Notes under the pieces: model-generated | Database searches by the model: none | Told to the model about the DNA's origin: nothing | What the model saw: only the letters and a program-made list of their open reading frames with translations | Part shown: in pieces, positions 34,755-46,276 of the stretch | How the letters are laid out: every line of letters begins with the position of its first letter | How positions within the stretch are numbered: the stretch's first letter is position 1 | Position numbers and translations under genes: made by a program | From: Coprinus comatus | Taxonomy: Eukaryota; Basidiomycota; Agaricomycetes; Agaricales; Agaricaceae | NCBI GenBank assembly: GCA_034638255.1 | Contig: JAWPGT010000032.1 | Location: 186,001-250,000, forward strand | Reading direction: 5' to 3' | Length of the DNA: 64,000 nt

Positions 34755-36227
34755 AAGTGAAGCTCATTGTTGACATGATACATGAACATAATCTCGACAA
34801 TTAAACAATCAAAATTCATCTACATCAACATGACAACTTCCGGCGAAGCGTTAAGTCCGCCTGGCTGTCTGATTGAATCAGATTATTGCGACTACGTAGT
34901 TCTCGGTCTTTATATCTGATGTATGAATTGATCTCGCACTTCACATATATCCACTACAGTTAGTAGTATTCGAGAAGCATACGTTTTACCTGGATTATTG
35001 TGATAGTTCCATTAAACTGTTTCGGTTGGGGATTCTTTTGTTGTCTAACCTAACATATGTAGGTATATTTCGAAGGTTATACAAAGGTTCTATGCAGCAC
35101 TCGTTAAATTAATTTGTTTGGAATCATCGGCATCAACGCGGCTACACAAGTGGGAAATCGGCTTTGCGGCAATTGTTTCGACGCAACTCCGATCAGACTT
35201 GCGACTTTTTCAGTGAATCACTTGAAATCACCTAGCACTTTTGGTGAGTTGAAATCGTAACAGTATCGTTTTTGTGTTGGCTCCATTTACCGAGGTCCTG
35301 AAAAGATTAAATGATGTTTTTGATTTGTTTTCGACTTACGGTTTTATCTAAGTCTCATTGAGATTCCCATCCGATGACTGCAGTCACGGAGTGACCGTTG
35401 TGCTCACACTGTGACCAAGTCACTTCAGTATTAAATTTAGATTTGCAAATTTATGGTCTCAGGTGTTATATTTTAATCCCTGTATGCTAGTATATACTCT
35501 CTTTGCATTTGAACCTTAGTTTGCAATTATAGAGTGAGCTCTACACACAATTTTGCCTCACAGTGATCCTTCCTAGTCGGGAGAGGATTTGGGATACTTT
35601 GAAAGCTCACTGTATCATTTTGAAACCGTAAATCTTCTCAAAATTATAGAGTCTAGTACATATGTGTGTTCTAAAGATATTTGTGGTTTATTATTTTATC
35701 CTATAGGCTGTACAAGGGCCAAGAGGCTGTTTTGTTCCAACTCTCTGCCAAATGGTGGTCATCTGTCACGCTTGCATCACGCTTGCATCATGTGGGATCG
35801 AATCTCAGTGAGACCTACTTTTTAATTAGCCACAGCCCTGCCACGACACAAAGCTACTGATACCCAGGGTCAGACACGCGTACGACGAACTTATGCAATG
35901 TCAACTTCCAATCAACCTGTTAACCAATGTGAACCTATGCACACAGAAACACACACCCACACTTTCAGGAACGGAAAACCAGTCTGGGCGTGGCGAGGGT
36001 TATTTCTGTCTGTAAGCGCTTGAACTGCCCTGTCATAAAAGGATGATAATCAGTTGTTGGTCGGTAAATTCTATTTCCCAGGTGTTCGGTTGTTCTCGCC
36101 GCCCATATCATAAGCGACACCCTCAAGCTTGCCTACTTATATCCATTACTCGCTTTCGTGGGGACAATCGGGTCTTCCAACGTTGCACAGTACCCACCCG
36201 GTCTTTTCCTCATTGTCATCGACAATC
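34755..36227. other. Intergenic with a possible tRNA-derived repeat
   Basis: No gene supported. A tRNA-promoter-like stretch near 35737-35815 is listed separately. The last 100 bases precede the oxidase start. Confidence 0.45.
35737..35815 (+). repeat. Possible tRNA-derived (SINE-like) sequence
   Basis: Contains a box A-like CTGCCAAATGGTGG and, about 45 bases on, a box B-like GGGATCGAATCTC, the spacing and order of a tRNA-type RNA polymerase III promoter. Between them CACGCTTGCAT is tandemly repeated. It does not fold into a convincing tRNA. No second copy was found in the window, so the call is tentative. Confidence 0.25.
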
Positions 36228-38708
36228 ATGTTCTTATGGCTGACTATTGTTCTGGCTACAGCGTCATTGGCACAATCCGAAATTCTAGCCAGTGCTCAAA
36301 CTACATTCTCGATTACAGACATAAACCAGCTGAGGCAGGATGTGGGAGGGAGACTTTTCCGAGGTGAACCCTTCGCAAAACCCTGTTTCTCTGGAAATTG
36401 GAATTCGTCGGAATGTCTTGACATTCGAGAGAACTATGTAGATGAAGGTGAGTGCTCCTCGAACTGGTTAGTGTGAGACCAGAGACTGAATTGTATGTGC
36501 AGTGACAAGATCTCAACATCCCGGGGGATATATTCAAACGCAGTGGGAAACATGCCAGACTTCGGGAGAACAATGTCTTCTAAATTATCGTGTTCCTGAT
36601 GATGAGGAACCGACGTTGCCACCTCAAAATTGTTCACTTGGGAGTATTCCCAGCTATTTTGTGAGTTCTCTCAGGGGTTGGTTTGATGTTCCATGTTATT
36701 AATATACATTCCTTTTCTTAGATTGATGTTCGATCAGCCAGTGATGTCGCTGCTGCGTTCAAGTTCTCAAAAAGGAACAAAATTCCGCTTGTGATTAAGA
36801 ACACTGGAGTAGGTGGAACAACTCCAACTCATTGGGACCGTGATTAATAATTTAATAGCATGATTATAAGGGGAGGAGTAGTGCACCTGGATCCCTGGGA
36901 CTTTGGGTACGCAGACTACAATTGCATCGCTGTTAGTTGACCTTACTAATGGTACACCATTACTACTAGACTCACAACTTGAAAGATGTTGGTGTTGATT
37001 TTTCCTTCCTTGGGATGGTACACTAACAACGAATTTGAATTTCTCAGATTTCATACTCGCCGAATTTTGTACCCACAGGCTGTTCTGTCCTACCTCGTCA
37101 AGCAGTTACGGTTGGGGTGCGTAATCAATTGGATATGTCGCGTCGATTTATGATTCAATATTCGTTTTAGGCTGGTGTTCAATGGGGTGACGCATACAGC
37201 TTCGCCGATAGTAATAATATAACCTTAGTTGGAGGTTGGTCATATTAAGACATCAAAACTTCATCCGGTAGGCTGACCAAGAATAGGTAGTGATCGATCT
37301 GTAGGCGTAGCTGGTGGTTGGCTTCAAGGAGGAGGTCATGGAGCGCTCTCCCCGAGTATGGGAATGGGAGTAGACCGTGTGGTATGCAGCTAAGCATGTT
37401 TCAGAATTAGTTGATGATGTGCTAATGATGTGCAACAGTTGGAGTTCAAAGTCGTTACCCCCGACGGGAGGCTGCGGGTAGCTAACGAGTGTCAAAATAC
37501 AGATCTATTCTGGGCATTGCGTGGAGGTATGAGTGTTCCAATAACAACTATGAGTAACCCTAACAACAGTGTATTAGGTGGCGGAGGTACTTTTGGTGTT
37601 GTTCTAGAGATGACTACACTCGCTTCTCCTCCAGTAAAAATCCAAACTCTAATCCTTGCGTTTGCAGCAGATACTGAGTTATCTCGTGAACTATGGACAA
37701 TCATGGCTGACAACCAGATTAAATGGTCGGAGGAAGGGTGGGGAGGATTTTCTATGGCCAATGTTGTCATCCTCTTGAATCCCAAGATGGCAAGAGATGA
37801 TGCGTTAGTTTCCCTAGCTCCTTTACTCGAGTTTGGACGAAGACTGCAGGCGTCAGCTCCCACAACTACTAGGCTTGTTTCAGTCGAGTTCCCGACATGG
37901 GGCGCCTTCTTCCAGGCTTTTACAAGAGATTTCGTCGCGGTACGTTGATCTAAATGCACTTAAAGAACACCAATTTACTGATTTCACTATCATAGACTAC
38001 TGGTTCTAGCTTGGCACTCGCTTCACGTTTAATCCCTAAATCTTCCTTTGAAACTGCGGAATCGAAGAGCGAGTTAGTTTCCGCACTTCTCGCAACAAAT
38101 GCTGCCACCCCCGGTCTTATTATTCTCATATCACCCCCAGCTGCTTATTCTCATGTACCCGGGTCAACTAGTGTCACAGATGCGTTCAGAACAAGTCTAT
38201 ATCACATCACAGCCATCTCCCCATGGAATTGGAATGCAACACTATCAGAAAAAAAGGAACATTACAAAAGAGTTAGTACTTCAATGGATAATTTGAGGAA
38301 AATCACTCCAGTTGCTGCGTATTTGGCAAGTATTTAGTTCATGTTCGAGTCTTGTTGGAACATATGATAATGATATTTACAGAACGAAGCTGATGTTTAC
38401 GAGCCAAATCATGAAGGTATGCAGAAGTCTGTTACTCAAAAAAGTGTGCTTATGACTTTTGTAGTTTCTTTCTGGGGAGATAACTATAACAAATTGCTTC
38501 AAATCAAGAATAAATTGTAGGTTTCGCACCTATGTAAATTCTATTTCAAAAATCTTAACAATGTTTAGTGATCCTCATCGTCTTTTGGACTGTTGGCATT
38601 GTGGTACGTCTACCCTATTAGTTGACTAAGTTCAGCACCGCTAATGTTATGTTGTGTTGTGTAGTTGGATGGTCTCGTCAATCCTCTCGTTTCTCCTGCT
38701 ATGTCTGA
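36228..38708 (+). CDS. Secreted FAD-linked oxidase, BBE-like
   Basis: Many short exons from ATG 36228 to TGA 38706-38708. A signal peptide ([16 protein letters not shown]) marks it as secreted. The FAD-binding PP-loop region reads [37 protein letters not shown] when spliced; the His in GHDY is the usual 8-alpha-histidyl flavin attachment site. Later motifs: [50 protein letters not shown], and the BBE C-terminal [10 protein letters not shown]...[18 protein letters not shown]. At the position where double-covalent enzymes carry a cysteine, this protein has SVGVAGG, so only one covalent link is expected. Oxidises an alcohol or sugar-like substrate; which one cannot be told. Confidence 0.88.
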
Positions 38709-39231
38709 TATTTTGTATTTGCCTTTGGTTTTGGATCTCTCATGTTGATAAGCCAATGACATTCTGATCCGTGTGATGTATTATGTAAATCATATCATAG
38801 ACTTGTCATTTGTTCGGTATTTGTTGGATAGATTGTGTGAGAACTGCCAACGGTAACCATCCTGTTCCTGCTGGCAAAAATTAGTAAACTACAGTGGGAC
38901 TTTGGGCCTCCATAGGGAAATTGAGAAGCTACATCTTGGCTTTGAGGAACAAAACTTGTATTTAACAACTTGGGTAAAACGAATCATGATACTTCAATAT
39001 AATATTTTATACCGTTGGATTAAATCACATCTGCGTCGTGCTTGGCATTTATCATATGCCGAGAGATCTGTTTGGCGTTGCTTCCATCAGCTGTACAACA
39101 GGTGAAGGTGTGCATTCGCTCACGGTTCAGTGTCTGCTCTTCGCTTTCTATTCCCACTTCTCTTTTTCTCTATAATTTCTTTTTCTGTTCATTTTTGTCA
39201 TTCTTTTTGCGCAGGACGCTCTCTTAGATAG
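38709..39231. other. Intergenic
   Basis: Short spacer with the protease promoter; pyrimidine-rich run (CTCTTTTTCTCTATAATTTC) around 39160-39215 just before the ATG, common in fungal leaders. No gene. Confidence 0.45.
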
Positions 39232-41507
39232 ATGTTGTTCATTCCTGTTGTCCTTGCTGCCATTTTCCTGACTGAAACCACCACTGCTTTGCCCTCTCGG
39301 ACTTCCGGAGGATTGGGAAACAGAAGCACGAATAAACAAGGAACGGGCTTCAAACTACGAGAACTTCCTATTTACAGGAAACGAGTGGGTCCTAAACCAA
39401 GGGGATTACAATCCCGAGGTACTGTGAGCGGAGAGTCTGGTCTGGGAAACAACGCGGATCTGTGGGTGACTTTCACATCATTTCAAATTCTCCTATATAT
39501 CTGAACCACTGACCACCCTAGATTGTACACTGTTCCAATTGAGCTTGGTAACACTGTTACTGCAGTCAATCTTGGTGAGCAGGAGTCCGACTATCATTCT
39601 TATGACTGGTGATTGACAGTTTTTTTTTCAGATACTGGTTCCAGTGATTTATGGGTTGTTTCCGATGCCTGCCAGACAGGTACATGCGAAAATTCCAAAG
39701 TTACTAGATTCCCATCTTCCAAAGCCAATCCTCTTGGAGTAGACGTTGCAATGTATTATGGTGATTCTACGAGTGGAACATATGCGAAAGGAACTGTCGC
39801 AAGGGAGACTGTGACTATTGCTGGGGTTGCTATGGTGGATCAGTCCTTTGGTGCAATGAATGAAACTACGAATGGAGTCGTGAAGTATGATACTGCTGGT
39901 ATCTTTGGTTTGGGATTCCCTGCTGGAAGGTACGTTCGTTTTTTCTCCTTAGTCGGGTGATGCTAAAATATTGCCCTGACTTGACTAGCAAGGTCCAGGA
40001 GGCCGTTGTTGAAAAGAATGTGAGCCATAAACCTCCTGAGTGCGCCTCTGTGCATTGACATATTGCAGTCAGGACCAATTAACGAAACTGATGACTTTTT
40101 GCGTGCCACTTACACTCATGGCCCTCTTCTGTCGCGGATGTTAATGACAGGCGAACTTGAGGCACCCATGTTCACGGTTCGTCATGTCTATATATTAGCT
40201 AATTAATATATGTGCAGTCCTAAGCTCAGCTCTAGATTACTCTTCACCGCAACACCATTGATATTAGTGGTCATGGCCAATTAACAGTAGGCAGCCTTCC
40301 AGATGGTGTAGACCCAAGTTCCGTGACCTGGGTACCTGTTCGTCTCTATCATCCATCAGAAGGCGGACTTGAACCTCCAAATTTCGCTCCCAATGAAATA
40401 TACCCCTAGTATGTTCTTCAGATGCCTACGAATTTGAACGTTAGACTGAGCCTTTGCTGATAGTCGTTGGGAAATTGACTTGGATGGTGTTTATTTTGAT
40501 GGAGAACGTCTACCAGATTCGAACATTTCACCCTCTGGTACTATTTCTGGTTCAGTAAGAAACTCGGCCCTTATAGACAGTGTACGTGTGAACTTTCTCA
40601 ATCACTAAGCCCACTCATTAATTCCGAATAATAGGGAAACTCAATACTTCGAGGACCTCAAGATATTGTAAACGGCATCCTACAAAAAGTTTCCCCTAGT
40701 TATAACCCAGGCGATTCGAATTCGCAGCCCATATTCGCTTGCAGGGCACCTCACAGTCTTACATTTGAAATAGGAGGCAAGGTAAGTGATAAGAGAGGGT
40801 GTACTGGTCATTTATGAGAGACAGTCCTGAGGGTCAGATTTAGATGTTCCCAATCGACCCCCGCGATTTCATCGGCCAATTCCAAAAAGGGGATGCGACC
40901 AATTGCATAGCGGACAATCTTGTCACCACAGATGCTCCTCGATTTGGAGCGCTCTTCCGTTGGAGTTTAGGTGATCCCTTTTTCCGTTCGTAAGTTGGGT
41001 TCTCGCTCTTTCCACTTTACAGTGTTTGTTTATTATTATATTAGGAACATGGTGGCATTCCACTATGGTAACCTCACACACCCTTCCGTCGATCCACCCC
41101 GCATTGGTATCCTTTCTCTAGTACCTGAGAACTCCATGGAACTCTATGAGAATGCTGTCTCCGATGCTATCAATAACGGTGGCAACTTCGAACGTTAGTA
41201 AACCTATGATACTCCGAGGACGTGTTATTAATTATAATTATTTACAGAGACACTCGACGTTGCACCTACGGCTAGTGTGGCTCTCGCTCCACAAGTTACT
41301 GTGGGCACTGGTGTCACACATCTAATTGCAGGGGCTACCTTGAGCTTGCAGCCTGGCATGGCTAGTACTACAAACGTCAATGCTAATGCGGACAACAACA
41401 GACCGAATAATGCTGCGTCTTTGATTTTTTCAAACGAGTGGACTTCTTTAGTTATTACAGGTCTCAGCGTTGTTGCGTCTTCTCATCTCTTGAACTTCTT
41501 GCTTTAA
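39232..41507 (+). CDS. Aspartic protease (A1), probably GPI-anchored
   Basis: Exons from ATG 39232 to TAA 41505-41507. Signal peptide (LFIPVVLAAIFLTETTTA), then a basic propeptide. Mature part: YTVPIELGNTVTAVNL, first catalytic motif DTGSSDLWVVS (about 39630-39665), MYYGDSTSGTYAKG around the flap, GIFGLGF. The second catalytic site is spliced as ALIDSGNSILRGP; most A1 proteases have D-T/S-G-T/S-S here, so the Asn is unusual. The catalytic Asp is kept. The C-terminus ends in an Asn/Thr-rich spacer and a hydrophobic tail (TSLVITGLSVVASSHLLNFLL), typical of a GPI-attachment signal, as in yapsin-like enzymes. Acts at the cell surface or outside the cell. Confidence 0.88.
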
Positions 41508-41841
41508 CGAGGGTTTACTTGAAAGAGGACTTTTGATGCGAGGATACTTTATAATTTACTCTAGTTTTGTCTTTCCGAAAACTTGAACTTTTTTGAACTT
41601 TTTTTTTCCGGGTCGATTATACATGTTAACGGGACACTGGGCTATATGTTTTACGTATGTAGTCAACACACGTTCATTCAACATTTCCTGTCACATAAGG
41701 TCTTCCTCAGCACGTACAGTAAGTTGATGTACTTAATTGTACATTTCTTCGAATATGAAGTACATTTATCACGTGTTCGTATCTAACCTTCATTCATAGA
41801 AACCAAGAAAATCCTCTTCGACGGTATATGAATCATTCTAC
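41508..41841. other. Intergenic, convergent genes
   Basis: About 330 bases between two convergent 3' ends. T-rich; nothing recognised. Confidence 0.45.
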
Positions 41842-43477
41842 TTATGCTTCTGACACGCCAATAAGTCGCTGACGCTCCCTGGAACGAACAATAGCCACCG
41901 ACTGCAGACCTACATCGCTAACCCTACTCCAATGTCGAACATCCCTACCCCGGGGGTCATATTTCAACTGCCTAAGTTTTGGAAATATTTCTGAAAGAAA
42001 TACAACGACAAGATCGTCTTGTGTAATTGGTGATCGTCCAACATCAAGTATCACCAGTTTATTTGAGATAATTGGAGATGTTTTCAGATAATCCAGCATG
42101 TTGAATGCTGCTTTAGTGACTTTATTGGGGCGACCATCGACATATAACGAGAGTGATTCTAGATTGTTACAGCCTTCAGCAAGTGTAGCTAGGACCTGGA
42201 GAGACGTCCCAACAATATTCTGAGTACTCTGCTGGTTTGCAGAGGATATGAAGGGTAAAATATCCAAGCTCCGAAGATTGATCCAAGCGTCGGGAATCCT
42301 GATGGCTAACTCTGGAGAGATGTATACTCCATCAGCTATATTGAGTTGGACGTGTTCCAAGCATGGAAATTGTAAGAGGAAGGGGAGATTATCTGGACCA
42401 GAACCAGCGTGTGTGATGTGTAATTCCGTCAATGTAGCAGGATTACAGTATCTCCCCAGATATTCGTAGAAAGATGCCCAAAGTAGCTCGTTATCTTCAA
42501 GAGAAGAGTCACTAAGGATATCGAAGCTTAGGCTCTGCAAATTTACATCCTCAAGCCAGGGGATGATGTTCATCGCGGCTGCCAGTGAAATTTGCAGTAA
42601 CGACAAGCTCTTTAGGGAAGTGAATGGAGATTCAATAGTGGATCTATCGAAATCTTCCTCACTGAGGGAGTTTGACGATGAGTATCCAAGCCGAAGGACT
42701 AGTCTTTCCAGGTCGGGCATTTGAGTAATCTGTAGGAAACCCTTGACGGACACATCGGGTAGGTCAAGAACACTAAGATTCTGCCACTCCGTAATGAGTC
42801 CTTCAAGGATGTCCAAAGAGATGACTTGAGATGTCGATGCAAGTGCGAGGTGACGAAGGGTCTGGTTACAGCCTGCAAATGACAATGAATTCAAGATGCT
42901 GGTATTTCGAGGATTGTTAATGGGTCCATGGAAATTGATGGTTAGACATCGAAGGACTGGGCTCAGGAACATGTGAAGGTATTCAAAAGCTGCATTGTCG
43001 TCCGTAGATCCCACCCAGTGCATCTCTCTCAACGTGGGCAACAGACAACCACGTGAAAAAGCGCTCAAAACTGCGTATACGGGAAGACTAGTCCTTGAAC
43101 AATTTCGGTACCGTCCTTTCTCTATGTAGAGGATTTGAACTCGACGAGTATACATACTGAGTCTTTCAAAGTCCACAGGTGCTAGTGCCCGAGAAAGGTG
43201 CTATCAAATAGGAAAAAATTAGATAAGGTCCCGTGTTAAATTAGACACTTACTAGGAGTCCTTTGTTTGACACAGTCCACGCATTTCCAGGTAAACACAT
43301 TACCAGGGGCTGTAGGCCTTGTATTTCATACCACAGACTATTTAGCGCCGGTTCACTGAATTCCCGGCAGGTACGAGCGAGATTACTGAGCGTCAACGTG
43401 GCAACAGGTTCTTGTTGAAGACGCAGTTCCTCGCATGTGAGACGTAGAATCTCAGAGGAATGGAGGCAACGATGCAT
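41842..43477 (-). CDS. F-box-like protein with LRR-type C-terminal region
   Basis: Exons 43477-43253 and 43200-41842; 527 residues. The N-terminus reads MHRCLHSSEILRLTCEEL, then NLARTCREFSEPALNSLWYEIQ, the pattern of basidiomycete F-box proteins (short F-box, then a conserved SEPALNSLW block). The remainder has irregular leucine-rich repeats, with phrases such as LRHLALASTSQ, LTELHITHAG and LKSLSLLQISL. By family it would present substrates to an SCF ubiquitin ligase. An in-frame ATG at 43555 would add 26 residues; the later start is preferred because it fits the family's usual N-terminus. Substrate unknown. Confidence 0.8.
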
Positions 43478-43938
43478 AGTCGATCGAATGGTAGATCTAG
43501 TGCACCAACTGTGAGATAAGTCGGGTAGAAAGACAGCCTTGCGCCTCATTATCATCGATCAATGGGAATCGTGACTGCAAGTACGTAACTATTCTATAAA
43601 AAGCTGAGTACCCTTGGCGGTCTTGCGGCCCGCCAAGGAACTACATGTAGGAGTATTTGTCAAGGTGATCTACTACAGTCGTTCCGAGCAGGAACCAGTC
43701 GGGGGCTGAAGCGCTGAAGCTGAAGTACCGGTAAGAGTCTAGGTGTACTCACATCTACATCAATAAATTTCTGAGTCACATCCACTAGTAGCTCGAACTC
43801 ATGACTTATAATTATCATACAACTATTGAAACCTCAACACCAAGCCTGGTCCAAATAAAACAAGTGAGAAGTAGTATTATATTATCTTTGACAATCACTG
43901 ACAATATAGTAATTTCACAACTAGTAATCATGGTGATA
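43478..43938. other. Intergenic before GST 3' end
   Basis: Holds the F-box gene promoter. Around 43765-43805 the complement contains a box B-like GAGTTCGAGC; no tRNA fold could be made. No gene seen. Confidence 0.4.
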
Positions 43939-44756
43939 TTATTTAGTGGACGCATAAATCTCCAACTTTGCAAGTAAATCTTCCCATCTCCCATTATTCC
44001 AGCTGACAATCGTTTTCCACTCCTCCGACTCCTCTCCGAGAACGATCCTCCAACTGCGAATGGTTGACATAACTACAAAATCCGCAAACGTGACCCTATC
44101 TCCCATCAAAAATGGGCCAGCGCTCTTTTGATAGAAGCTATCAATGGTGTCCAAACCGGCTTTTGTTTTGTTGAGGAGTTCGACACGTTCCTCGCTGGAA
44201 GGGAATATATCCGCAAAAGCGGATTTTCCGGTAATTTCCAACATCCTGCGAATGAAATACTCGGTACTCTTTGGGTTGACCTGGTCAAGCAATTTCGACA
44301 CAACAATCACCCATAATGGAGAGGTGACTTCATTGAATTGATGATAAAATGCTGCTTGTAATGCTTCTGTACCCGATGGAATAACCTGTGGTGTGTTTGG
44401 ATACGCCTTGTCGAGGTACTCCGCGATCTTGTAGGAATCCGTGATGCGCGTGTCTGTGGAATCGTCCGTCAAGGATGGACAGGTATAACGTGGACTTCCA
44501 TTTGGCTGGACGCCGCTAGGAGGTACCCCAATCTTCTTGAGCTCATCCTCAATGTTCGGAAACTCGAGCCTCATGACATTGAACTCAAGATTCTTGAATC
44601 CCAAGGTATATCTGATTTACATTGTCAGTACATGAATTTTTTAATATCATCGTGGTCTGGATTTTCGTCACCATAAACTCACCTGACTTTCCAAGGATTA
44701 GGTGAATAAGACCCAATCAGTAGATTCTTTCCTGCGAGATCGTAGAGTGTGATCAT
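43939..44756 (-). CDS. Glutathione S-transferase, LigE/FuA-like
   Basis: Exons 44756-44683 and 44611-43939; 248 residues. N-terminal thioredoxin-like domain begins MITLYDLAG and contains SPNPWKVRYTLGFKNLEF; the Ser of SYSPNPW is the likely glutathione-activating residue. A segment GSPRYTCPSLTD then TRITDSYKIAEYLDKAYPNTP matches the glutathione-binding SD/E-S-x-x-I-x-x-YL signature. The helical C-terminal domain ends WRIVLGEESEEWKTIVSWNNGRW. This arrangement is that of fungal GSTs related to bacterial beta-etherases (LigE), thought to handle wood-derived or other small toxic compounds. Cytosolic; no signal peptide. Confidence 0.88.
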
Positions 44757-45265
44757 TCTTCAAAAATGACTGGGAACTTGTTAAGAAAATCAGATGGAAA
44801 AGATACTCCTTTATAGAGATTCAACCCTTGCCATATTGTTTAACATTACGACGGTACTATGTTTTTACTTATTAATCTTTCGCTCAGGTCCCTTCGGATT
44901 ACAAACTTTAGTCTTGTTTCTTACTAACCACATATATATATGGAGAAAAGTGACACGTAGGTTTCAGATCGCTCCGAGGACGACCCTGAGTCTGACCGGT
45001 TGTCATTCATTGGGTCTTGGATTTCTTTCCCCAATGCATCAGTGGTATGCACAGTGTTTGTACCAGTCTTGTCACTACCATAATAATCAATACACTATAC
45101 ACGTAGTAATTGTTTTTCGTTGCCCAAGGCAATGCTGCTGGCAAGTAACAGTTGCCACATCCCATTCGGAGGTTGTGTTGAATTGGGGTTGATGATAAAT
45201 GACTGTGTCATAAATAGATGCTCACGGCATGGTGTGCGGTTAAATATGGAATATGTACAACGTCC
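44757..45265. other. Intergenic up to the hAT insertion
   Basis: GST promoter and a further 400 bases without a gene. The right border is the target-site duplication of the hAT element. Confidence 0.45.
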
Positions 45266-45273
45266 GAACGGAC
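45266..45273 (+). repeat. Left target-site duplication of hAT
   Basis: GAACGGAC directly before the left inverted end. The right copy at 49709-49716 is GAATGGAC: seven of eight bases match, and the change is CG to TG. Confidence 0.8.
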
Positions 45274-46115
45274 TAGTGTTGCCGTGGTTCGACTCAAAAA
45301 CCGCAAGTCGATTGAGTCGGACCGTAAAAAACCGGACGGAACCACTCAACCGACTTCCCGGTTCAAGTCATTGAACCAATGATGAGTCGTTTCCGAATTT
45401 GGTAGTAGGATTTGTCAGCAACGGGATGTACATGCTCACTACTGTGTATCGTAAATCATTCATGATCTATCATCTTCTCCAATCTCTAAACAATCCCAGA
45501 CCAATTTGGAGTCCATGGATCAGTGATATTGTCATCTGAGATGCTCTGGTAAGTGTATTTCTACAAGTATTGACTATGATTTTGCTGAATACACTCTTTC
45601 TATTATCAAATCAGATCACATCGATAACATCTGCATGTTGTACACCTTCCGTAGTGACTGATAATGCACCATATCCATTCAATAGAAGTAATACACTCGT
45701 TTGAAGGCACTTTACCTCAAGAGTAATGGCTGTATCAGGCTTCTGCCAGGTGATTTTCTTAATCTTAGGTACAAAACTCGTGTTTGAGCACCACATTTAT
45801 TTTGCTGGCCATCTATGGGTGCCGATTGTGGGATATGCATCCTGATATTAGGGCCCAGGCATGGTAAGCATCGCTTAAGCCTAGTATTAAAGTAATCTAC
45901 TGACAAGTGAATTCAATCCTAGGTATGATCTGGAACGTGTTTTCAGTAATTGTATTGGTATGTTCTATTATCTATACTCTTTTAGGCTCCTATACTCACC
46001 TTATGGTCCTTCCATTTATTGTTCCCAGGTGTTTTTGATAGTAACGATAATACACAATGATTAATACCACTATTGTGAAATCGTAACACTTAAGTGACTT
46101 GTAGGAGAGAAGTGG

Positions 46116-46123
46116 TATAAAAG
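46116..46123 (+). promoter_or_regulatory. TATA box of the hAT transposase gene
   Basis: TATAAAAG lies 154 bases before the transposase ATG, consistent with a leader that contains the 34-bp tandem repeat. Confidence 0.55.
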
Positions 46124-46135
46124 TGTATCATTCTT

Positions 46136-46203
46136 CCCATCTTAGCACCCTACACCTGTACTCGTTCCTCCCATCTTAGCACCCTATACCTCTACTCGTT
46201 CTT
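46136..46203 (+). repeat. 34-bp tandem repeat in the transposase leader
   Basis: Two adjacent copies, 46136-46169 and 46170-46203, both starting CCCATCTTAGCACCCTA and ending ACTCGTTC. They differ at only a few positions. Pyrimidine-rich, just downstream of the TATA box. Confidence 0.85.
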
Positions 46204-46276
46204 ACCTGGTGAGTCATTTTTGTTGATTGTCATTGTTTTTTTTTTGCTTATTTCTCAAGCTACTTATGAATAGATT

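Noticed and set aside
37492..37959. 155-codon minus-strand open frame
   Set aside because: Antisense to the FAD-oxidase exon at 37430-37948.
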